Shown: positions 57,987-64,000 of the stretch, piece after piece
Layout of the letters: each line of letters begins with the position of its first letter
Numbering within the stretch: position 1 is the first letter of the stretch
Source of the DNA: Bifidobacterium sp. ESL0800
Lineage (GTDB): Bacteria > Actinomycetota > Actinomycetes > Actinomycetales > Bifidobacteriaceae
Length of the DNA: 64,000 bases
Reading direction: 5' to 3'
Assembly: GCF_029395355.1 (NCBI RefSeq)
Contig: NZ_CP113913.1
Span: forward strand, 1,116,001-1,180,000
Position numbers and translations under genes: made by a program
The notes under the pieces: model-generated
Told to the model about the DNA's origin: nothing
The model's input: the letters and a program-made list of their open reading frames with translations, nothing else
The model's database searches: none

Positions 57987-58160
57987 GGCTCAAATATGGT
58001 AATAACAGAACTTTATTACCATAGATAAGCCACTCGCTCACTCCCGGTGGCTCAAAAATGGTAGAATCACACGCCAATTACCATAAATAAGCCACTCACC
58101 AGCGTTAAGCGGCTCAAAATGGTAATTTCACGACGTTATCGTCATAGATAAGCCGCTCAC
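57987..58160. repeat. Three hairpin units of 62-bp period (array D)
   Basis: Units begin GGCTCAAA at 57987, 58049 and 58111, exactly 62 bp apart. Each contains ATGGTA near its start, an inverted ATTACCAT (ATCGTCAT in unit 3) about 20 bases later, then ATA(G/A)ATAAGCC(A/G)CTC. Unit 1 forms a perfect 10-bp stem (57996-58005 with 58013-58022). The array lies between the stop of the membrane-anchored protein and the convergent MFS gene and has no coding potential. Confidence 0.8.
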
Positions 58161-58219
58161 ACCCGCATGATGACAGCGTTCTGCAACATATCAGCACTGC
58201 AGAACGTGTCAATCATTTT

Positions 58220-59518
58220 TTACTTGACATATTTCCACAGCACGGTGGTGATGACGACGGCTAAAAGCGCAAAAACAGCGGCGAACGGGCCAAGCCAGGT
58301 CAGGCCGAGCAGGCTGTTGACCAGACCTCCGACGGCCGAGCCCAGCGCAATGCCGATGTTGAACGACATCGAGTTGAGCGACGAGGCGAGGTTGAGGCAG
58401 CCGGGGTGCGCGGCTTCGGCCACATCCATGTAAAGCACCTGCGACGAGGAATTTTGCAGGTACATCAGCATGCCCAGCACGATGAGCAGCGGCACGCCGA
58501 ACCACGGCAGGAAATGGACGAGAGGCAAGGCGCAGAGACAGATCGTCTGAGCCACATAGATGGGCCGGATCCGCGCCAACGGCTCGACACCGTTGCCCCG
58601 ACCAGCCAGTTTACCGCCGTAAAGGTTGCTGAAAAGACAGGCGAGGCCGAACACGACCAGGCCGGCACTGAGATACTGCTTCGGCAGGTGGATTTCGTCG
58701 CGCATGATCGGGGTGAGATACGTATAGAAGACATAGCTGGCCGCCGCCCCGCAGAGTACCGCGGCCACGCCCAGATCGATGCGCGGGTCGAAGAACAGCT
58801 TGAATTGCGCGAAGAAACCGATATGCTGCATCTGCCCGCCACGAGGCAACACCACCATCATCGCAACCATGAGCACCGCGCTCAAGGCGACGATCAGCCA
58901 AAACGTCCAGCGCCAGCCGCACACGCCCGCGAGCCACGTTCCCACGGGTACGCCCGCAACGGAGGCAAGCGAGAATCCCGAGAACACCCAGGCGATGAAT
59001 TTCGTACGATGACTGGGATCGGTGACCTCACCCGAGTAGGTCATCGACATCGCCACCAGCGTGCCGGAAACCAGCGCGATGATCATCCGGGCCACCACAA
59101 GGAACGCGAAATTGAGAGCTACCGCGCACAATGCGTTGCCCAGGATGAACACGACCGTAAGCGCCATGTGTGTGGGAAAGCGCGGGAAACGCCCGCTTAG
59201 GGCCGAACCGATCGGAGTGGCCGGAGCGTAGACGAAGGCGAATATCGAGACCAGATTGCCGACCGCGACCTCCGAGACGGAAAGCCCGCGGGCGATGTTC
59301 GGCAGGATGCCGACGACGATGAATTCGCTCATGCCGAGCATGAAGCTCATGGCGACCAAGGTGAACACGGGCAGGTTCCAGAAACGTGGGTTGGCGGATT
59401 CTGCCGTGCCGTTTCGTTCATTGCCGGATTGCGTCTTTCCGCTCGATTGCGCCTCTTGAGGGGCCATAACCTCGTCATCGGCTCCCCCGCCATTGCGGCG
59501 CACTGCTGCCTGTGCCAT
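58220..59518 (-). CDS. MFS transporter (DHA1-type, sugar efflux/drug exporter-like)
   Basis: This protein of about 432 residues has twelve predicted helices. MSEFIVVGILPNIARGLSVSEVAVG in helix 1 and the next loop is typical of the DHA1/AraJ-type exporters, and R-rich loop motif A is present as SALSGRFPRFP. Substrate is unknown; arabinose or sugar efflux and drug export are the usual annotations. ATG 59518 gives a hydrophilic tail of about 45 residues before helix 1. ATGs at 59581 and 59590 are alternatives. Confidence 0.85.
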   Translation of the reverse strand: MAQAAVRRNGGGADDEVMAPQEAQSSGKTQSGNERNGTAESANPRFWNLPVFTLVAMSFMLGMSEFIVVGILPNIARGLSVSEVAVGNLVSIFAFVYAPATPIGSALSGRFPRFPTHMALTVVFILGNALCAVALNFAFLVVARMIIALVSGTLVAMSMTYSGEVTDPSHRTKFIAWVFSGFSLASVAGVPVGTWLAGVCGWRWTFWLIVALSAVLMVAMMVVLPRGGQMQHIGFFAQFKLFFDPRIDLGVAAVLCGAAASYVFYTYLTPIMRDEIHLPKQYLSAGLVVFGLACLFSNLYGGKLAGRGNGVEPLARIRPIYVAQTICLCALPLVHFLPWFGVPLLIVLGMLMYLQNSSSQVLYMDVAEAAHPGCLNLASSLNSMSFNIGIALGSAVGGLVNSLLGLTWLGPFAAVFALLAVVITTVLWKYVK

Positions 59519-59704
59519 CGTTCTCTCGTCTCTGTCACGCGATTGGTCGATGATGCTTTTGACTCGCCTATATTCAAGCATCTTCACCATGAAATAGTAC
59601 GAACGGGACGTGTCAAAAAAGCACACAACACGCCCGAATCCGAACGTCTGCACGAGAAAAAAGACGGCAAAGACGGCAAAGACGCGTCAATGTATGCAAC
59701 GCAA

Positions 59705-59750
59705 ATAGCCGGGAGCCTGCATCCGATATCATCGTGCGGCTTCCGGCTAT
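59705..59750 (-). terminator. glnA terminator
   Basis: ATAGCCGG and GAGCC..GCA (59705-59721) pair with TGCGGCTTCCGGCTAT (59735-59750), with two imperfect positions. It starts 25 bases after the glnA stop on the minus strand. Confidence 0.6.
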
Positions 59751-59775
59751 GAACGTAATCCTGTGTATTCGCCTC

Positions 59776-61113
59776 TCAGAGCTTGGGCAGGAACTTCTCG
59801 AGCTCGTAGCGGGTGACCTGACGACGGTAATCGTCCCACTCCTGACGCTTGTTGCGCAGGAAGTACTCGAAGACGTGCTCGCCGAGGACTCCGGCGACGA
59901 AATCGGACTTCTCCATGACCTTCAACGCCTCGTCGAGACTCTCAGGCAACGGCTGGATGCCCATCGCCTTGCGCTCGGCGTCGGTCAGGTCCCATACGGC
60001 GTCGCTCGTCGGTTCCGAAAGCGTCATCTTCTGCTCGATGCCGTCCAGCCCACTGGCGAGCAGCACCGCGAAGGCGAGATACGGGTTGGCCACCGGGTCG
60101 AGCGCGCGGTATTCCATGCGCGCCGAATTGCCCTTGCCGGGCTTGTACTGCGGGATGCGCAGCAGGGCGGAACGGTTGTTGTGGCCCCAGCACACGTAGC
60201 TCGGTGCCTCGTTGCCGCCCCAAAGGCGCTTGTAGGAGTTGACGTACTGGTTGGTGATCGCGCTGATCTCGCGGGCGTGGTAGAGGATGCCGGCGGCGAA
60301 CTGGCGGGCGATCAGCGACATGTTGAATTCCTGGCCGGCCTCGTAGAAGGCGTTGCTATCCCCTTCGAACAGGCTCAGATGGGTATGCATGCCGCTGCCG
60401 GGCTGGTCGGTCAGGGGTTTGGGCATGAAGCTGGCGTGGATGCCGCGTTCCAGCGAGATCTCCTTGACTACGGTGCGGAAGGTCATGATGTTGTCGCTCG
60501 TCGCCATCGCGTCGGCGTAGCGCAGGTCGATCTCATTCTGGCCTGGGCCGACCTCGTGGTGCGAGTATTCGACGGAAATGCCCATCTGCTCGAGCATGTT
60601 GACGGCGGCGCGACGGAAGTCCATCCCGGGGCTGCGCGGCACGTGGTCGAAATAGGTGCCGTAGTCCACCGGAGTGGGCGGCTTGCCCCAATCGTCCTGC
60701 TGCTGGAAAAGATAGAATTCGATTTCCGGGTGAACGTAGAAAGTGAAGCCCTTCTCCTTGGCCTTCTGAAGCTCCTGCTCCAAGACGTGGCGCGGGTCGC
60801 CGAGCGACGGTTCGCCATCGGGGGTGAGGATGTTGCAGAACATGCGGGCGGTGCCTTGCGGGCCGTCGCGCCACGGCAACAGTTGGAAGGTGGAGGGGTC
60901 GGGATGCACAATCATGTCATCCTCGGAAACGCGGGTCATGCCCTCGATTGCCGAACCGTCGAAACCGAGGCCCTCCTCGAAGGCGTCCTCGAGTTCTGCA
61001 GGAGCGATGGCCACGGACTTCAGCGTCCCCAGCACGTCGGTGAACCACAAACGAATAAATCGCACATCGCGTTCCTCGACGGTACGCAAGGCGAATTCTT
61101 GCTGTTTATCCAT
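59776..61113 (-). CDS. glnA: Glutamine synthetase, type I (GlnA2-like, no adenylylation Tyr)
   Basis: This enzyme of about 445 residues makes glutamine from glutamate and ammonia. It has VRFIRLWFTDVLGTLKSVAI, EGLGFDGSAIEG (latch loop), FYVHPEIEFYLFQ, EVGPGQNEIDLRYADA, PLTDQPGSGMHTHLSL and EYRALDPVANPYLA. The loop where adenylylated GlnA has a Tyr reads VWDLTDAERKAMGIQ, with Trp in the usual Tyr position, and the C-terminus GEHVFEYFLRNKRQEWDDYRRQ is that of GlnA2-type enzymes. The start ATG 61113 is from the conserved MDKQQEFAL. Confidence 0.93.
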   Translation of the reverse strand: MDKQQEFALRTVEERDVRFIRLWFTDVLGTLKSVAIAPAELEDAFEEGLGFDGSAIEGMTRVSEDDMIVHPDPSTFQLLPWRDGPQGTARMFCNILTPDGEPSLGDPRHVLEQELQKAKEKGFTFYVHPEIEFYLFQQQDDWGKPPTPVDYGTYFDHVPRSPGMDFRRAAVNMLEQMGISVEYSHHEVGPGQNEIDLRYADAMATSDNIMTFRTVVKEISLERGIHASFMPKPLTDQPGSGMHTHLSLFEGDSNAFYEAGQEFNMSLIARQFAAGILYHAREISAITNQYVNSYKRLWGGNEAPSYVCWGHNNRSALLRIPQYKPGKGNSARMEYRALDPVANPYLAFAVLLASGLDGIEQKMTLSEPTSDAVWDLTDAERKAMGIQPLPESLDEALKVMEKSDFVAGVLGEHVFEYFLRNKRQEWDDYRRQVTRYELEKFLPKL

Positions 61114-61154
61114 GGTTCTATATTCCCACGGACACATTACATCCCAGTTAAAAA

Positions 61155-61230
61155 CACAAAGGTCAATCGATAGCGATTTCAATTCGCCGGAATTCCAAAC
61201 ATTCCGGTTTCCTACCGATCGACCTTTGTG
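61155..61230 (-). terminator. Rho-independent terminator of the GH78-pgmB operon
   Basis: CACAAAGGTCaATCGaTAG (61155-61173) pairs with 61212-61230 with two mismatches, and an inner CCGGAAT/ATTCCGG stem lies between. On the minus strand the outer stem is followed by a T run (TTTTT). It begins 3 bases after the pgmB stop and separates it from glnA. Confidence 0.8.
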
Positions 61231-61232
61231 CT

Positions 61233-61889
61233 CTAGCGCCGTTCAAACGCCGTTTCGATGGCGTCGTACTGCAGCGCGGAGGTATCCGGCACCAGCAGCT
61301 TGGCATGGCCGAGTTCGCTGGGGCTGCCGACGCCCACCGAGAACGCTCCGGCGGCGTTGATGGCGGTGATTCCTGCGACGGAATCCTCAAGGCCCACGCA
61401 ATCGCCCGGGTCGAAGCCGATCTCTGAGGCCGCTTCCAGGAAGATGTCGGGGGCGGGCTTGCCTGCGGCCACTTTGCTCGGGTCGGCGATGGCGTCGAAG
61501 GTGTCGGAAAGCCCGAGTTTTTCGAGGATAAACGGGCCGTTCATGCTCGCCGATGCCAGCGATAGCCTCACATCGTGCCGCTTCATCTGCGCAATCAGCT
61601 CGGGGATGCCCGGCAGGATATCGGCCGAGGTGAGCCCCGCGAGAAGTGCGCGATAGGCCTCGTTCTTTTCGGCGGCCAGCGCATCGAACTGCTCCTGCGG
61701 CACGGTGACCCCCAGATAGTCCAGAATCACCTTGAGCGAGTCGGCGCGGCTGACGCCTTTGGTCTTTTCCTCAAGCTTGTCCGGAAGCTCGCGGTCGAAA
61801 TGGTCTTTAACCAGCTTGCGCCAGGCTCGGAAATGGTAGACGGCGGTATCGGCGATCACGCCGTCCAAATCAAAGAGAGCGCCTTTCAT
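61233..61889 (-). CDS. pgmB: Beta-phosphoglucomutase (HAD family)
   Basis: This protein of 218 residues interconverts beta-glucose-1-P and glucose-6-P. It has FDLDGVIADTAVYHFRAW (nucleophile Asp and acid/base Asp), LPGIPELIAQMK (cap), SLASASMNG (motif II Ser), KVAAGKPAPDIFLEAA (motif III Lys) and VGLEDSVAGI (motif IV). These are the full signatures of beta-PGM. GAAAGGAG precedes ATG 61889. It overlaps the GH78 gene by 20 bases, so translation is coupled. Beta-PGM usually serves inverting phosphorylases, which makes the rhamnosidase neighbour unexpected. Confidence 0.93.
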   Translation of the reverse strand: MKGALFDLDGVIADTAVYHFRAWRKLVKDHFDRELPDKLEEKTKGVSRADSLKVILDYLGVTVPQEQFDALAAEKNEAYRALLAGLTSADILPGIPELIAQMKRHDVRLSLASASMNGPFILEKLGLSDTFDAIADPSKVAAGKPAPDIFLEAASEIGFDPGDCVGLEDSVAGITAINAAGAFSVGVGSPSELGHAKLLVPDTSALQYDAIETAFERR

Positions 61890-64000
61890 CGAGGAATCTC
61901 CTTTCGCTTTCCAACGGCGTCTTGTCCATGATGGCCTTGATCTTGCCGAAGTCCTGTGTCGAGATGTTGACGAACGGGAACATGGTGTTCATCTTGACCA
62001 GGGAGAGCGACCCGAAGTTGTTGAGGTTGCCGTCCTGCTGCAGGAATCCGAAGACACCGTTAATGGGTTCGAGCTGCCCCAACAGTTCCTTGTCGGCCAT
62101 CAAGGCCGCGGCGGGCATGTCGAGGTTGTAGTGCTCAATATAGTCCTCGTCCGGTCGATACGCGATATGGTATGTCCCGTTGGTCAGCACCAAAGGCTGC
62201 GAAACGACCTGCCCATTGACGTTGATTTCGGCGTTACGGCTGCGAGGCAGCTTCACCGTCACGCTCTGGCCGAACGGCACCTCGACGTCCAACGTGACCG
62301 TATGCCGCGCGTCGCTTTCCAGCTGGTACTCGACGCGCAAATCACCGTAGGAGCTGCGATAATGGCCACGCACGTGCTTCAACCGATAGTCGAATTGCGG
62401 GGCGAGGGCGACAGTTCGATACCCGTCCTCATGCCCGGCGATGCCCAGCACGTAGCGATACACCCACTCCATGATCGCGCCGATGGAATAGTGGTTGAGC
62501 GAGTTCATTCCGGCAGGGTTCATCGAACCGTCGGCAAGCACGGAATTCCAACGCTCCCAGACGGTCGTGGCTCCGAGGTTGACCTCGTAGAGCCAGCTGG
62601 GGAAATCCTCGTTCAGGAAAATCTGAGTGGCGAGTTTGTGCTGCCCGTTGTCCGAAAGGACCTGGCAGATCAGCGGCGTGCCGACGAACCCGGTCTTCAG
62701 ATGGTTGTTGTCCTTGTCAAGGCGGGTGACCAGATCGGCCAGAACCCGCTGTTTCTGGTCTTCCGGCACCAGGTCGAAATAGAGGGCCAGTGCGTAGGCG
62801 GTCTGCGTGTCGATGGCCAGGCGGCCGTTGGCGGTGATGTATTCCTTGGCGATGGCCGCTTTGATGGCCTTGGCCTGAGAAGCGTAGTGCTCCGCGTCTT
62901 CATCGTGGCCAAGCAGTTTCGCGCTGCGGGCGACGATGGAGCTGGAATAGAAGTAATACACCGAGGCGATGAAATCCTCGTCGGTCCTGCCGGTCGGCAT
63001 CGCCGGGTTCTCGCCGTCCATGGAAAGCCAATCGCCGAACTGGAAGCAGCCGGTCCACAGGTTCTTCGTCTTGGTGGCCTTGCCGATCCAATCGACCCAC
63101 GATTTCATGGCCCGGTAGTTCTGGCGCAGGATCGCCGGGTCGCCGTAGGCCTCAAAGACGTTCCACGGCACGATGGTCGCTGCATCGCCCCACACGGCGG
63201 CTCCCCCGTCGTCCACGCCCATGGCCGGCGCGTACATCGTAAGCATGCCGTCATGCTGGGCCTGTTCGATGCCCATGTCCTTGGCGTATTTCTTGTAGAA
63301 GGCGTAGGCGTCCATGTTGAGCACGGCGGTGGCGGAGAACACGTCGGCGTCGCCGGACCAGCCGAGGCGTTCGTCGCGCTGCGGGCAATCGGTGGGCACG
63401 TCGAAGAAGTTGCTCTTCTGGCTCCACAGGATATTGCTCAACAGCCGATTGACCTTGGGGTTGTCGGTTTCGATGCCGCCGGTGACGTCCATCTTGGAGA
63501 ACATGACGGCCGCGCGGAAGTCCTCGGCCTTCACCGGCTTGGTGTTGCCGGTGACCTTGACGTAACGGTAGCCGTAGTAAGTGAAATGCGGGCGCACCCA
63601 CTTCTCCTCGCCGTCGGAAGTGTACTTGAGGGCGGCACGCGCCTCGCGCAGGTTGTCGCGGTAGAAGTTGCCATTCTGCAAAATCTCGCCGACCTGCAAC
63701 GTAACCGTTGTGCCTTTGGGTTCGCGGTTGAAGAACTCGGGCCATCCTGCCTGGTTCTGGCCGAAATCGAGCACGGTCTCGCCGGCGGGTGTAGTGATGA
63801 TTTCTTTGACGGGCAGATACTCGTCGATGGTGATCGGCGGACTCAGGCGGTCGGCGAGCATGTCGGTGGGATGGTCCACGGTTACCGCGGGTTGCCAGTT
63901 GCCGACCTGAATCGTATCGTCATAGTCCTCGCCATAGTAGATGGCCGATTTGGTGACCTTGCCCGAAGTCGTTTCCCACGACGGATCGGTGGCGATAACC
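61870..64000 (-). CDS. GH78 alpha-L-rhamnosidase (partial, runs off the window)
   Basis: About 709 residues are visible, and the reading frame continues through 64000 without a stop, so the N-terminus is missing. The catalytic (alpha/alpha)6 barrel has the GH78 signature DCPQRDERLGWSGDADVF, in which the Glu is the predicted general acid. GATTVWERWNSV follows, with the second catalytic Glu, then MNSLNHYSIGAIMEWVYRYVLGI. The preceding beta-domains read VLDFGQNQAGW and FTYYGYRYVKV. A C-terminal beta-sandwich is followed by about 80 atypical residues ending ERRFLDERRSL. It removes terminal rhamnose from plant glycosides; the substrate is not resolvable. Confidence 0.9.
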   Translation of the reverse strand, partial: VIATDPSWETTSGKVTKSAIYYGEDYDDTIQVGNWQPAVTVDHPTDMLADRLSPPITIDEYLPVKEIITTPAGETVLDFGQNQAGWPEFFNREPKGTTVTLQVGEILQNGNFYRDNLREARAALKYTSDGEEKWVRPHFTYYGYRYVKVTGNTKPVKAEDFRAAVMFSKMDVTGGIETDNPKVNRLLSNILWSQKSNFFDVPTDCPQRDERLGWSGDADVFSATAVLNMDAYAFYKKYAKDMGIEQAQHDGMLTMYAPAMGVDDGGAAVWGDAATIVPWNVFEAYGDPAILRQNYRAMKSWVDWIGKATKTKNLWTGCFQFGDWLSMDGENPAMPTGRTDEDFIASVYYFYSSSIVARSAKLLGHDEDAEHYASQAKAIKAAIAKEYITANGRLAIDTQTAYALALYFDLVPEDQKQRVLADLVTRLDKDNNHLKTGFVGTPLICQVLSDNGQHKLATQIFLNEDFPSWLYEVNLGATTVWERWNSVLADGSMNPAGMNSLNHYSIGAIMEWVYRYVLGIAGHEDGYRTVALAPQFDYRLKHVRGHYRSSYGDLRVEYQLESDARHTVTLDVEVPFGQSVTVKLPRSRNAEINVNGQVVSQPLVLTNGTYHIAYRPDEDYIEHYNLDMPAAALMADKELLGQLEPINGVFGFLQQDGNLNNFGSLSLVKMNTMFPFVNISTQDFGKIKAIMDKTPLESERRFLDERRSL

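Noticed and set aside
57987..58160. CRISPR array
   Set aside because: The repeats are diverged along their whole length, there are no constant direct repeats with unique spacers, and no cas genes are nearby.
59734..61173. 479-codon plus-strand frame opposite glnA
   Set aside because: It is an antisense shadow; glutamine synthetase signatures are on the minus strand.

Overview
This window is chromosomal DNA from a high-GC actinobacterium, almost certainly a Bifidobacterium. The evidence is a complete lacto-N-biose (LNB)/galacto-N-biose pathway (GH112 phosphorylase, NahK, GalT2, solute-binding-protein ABC transporter), a fructokinase next to a ROK regulator, a tmRNA whose tag reads AKSNRTEFALAA, and an actinobacterial dcw cluster running from mraZ to ftsQ with no ftsA/ftsZ after it. 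The species cannot be fixed from the sequence alone. Most protein genes are ordinary housekeeping genes. I see no prophage, transposase, CRISPR array or restriction system.

Layout. 1-2.8 kb: 5' end of smc and folC (both -). 3.0-7.7 kb (+): a 51-codon upstream ORF coupled to a HEFGH zinc-peptidase-like protein with a ricin-type C-terminus, an Xaa-Pro aminopeptidase, a strongly structured intergenic region, and a NUDIX hydrolase. 7.8-25.3 kb: an amino-sugar/LNB island. It has a ROK regulator and fructokinase (+); nahK-galT2-nagB-nagA (-); a second ROK regulator divergent from nahK (+); and the operon gltA-gltB-gltC-(59-aa two-TM protein)-GH29 alpha-L-fucosidase-lnpA-ROK sugar kinase (-). Together these import a type-1 disaccharide or its fucosylated form, remove fucose, phosphorolyse it to Gal-1-P and GlcNAc, and feed GlcNAc and Gal into central metabolism. 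galE (lnpD) is not in the window.

25.8-27 kb: ssrA tmRNA and dtd (+). 27.2-42.7 kb (-): the dcw cluster mraZ-rsmH-ftsL-ftsI-(degenerate Mur-ligase-like)-murF-mraY-murD-ftsW-murG-murC-ftsQ, with a four-repeat MraZ operator upstream. 43-52.7 kb: HelD-type helicase (+), nrdR (-), LysM cell-division suppressor candidate (-) divergent from lexA (+) across a control region rich in SOS boxes, CDF metal exporter, L-lactate dehydrogenase and hflX (all -), and an RsmC-like methyltransferase (+). 52.7-64 kb: hrpA and a membrane-anchored protein (+); MFS exporter, glutamine synthetase, beta-phosphoglucomutase and a GH78 alpha-L-rhamnosidase (all -, the last running off the end).

Most unusual signal: four intergenic regions (about 998-1110, 27081-27180, 30504-30710, 57987-58160) each hold short tandem arrays of hairpin-containing units. 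The unit sequences look unrelated between loci, but all have a period of 61-63 bp, close to six DNA helical turns. Other items worth a look are the leader-ORF/peptidase pair, the fucosidase inside the LNB operon, the two-TM small protein, the P-loop-less Mur-ligase-like gene in the dcw cluster, and a 30-bp hairpin upstream of the NUDIX gene. Start sites were chosen by ribosome binding site and overlap, and many differ from the longest possible reading frame.
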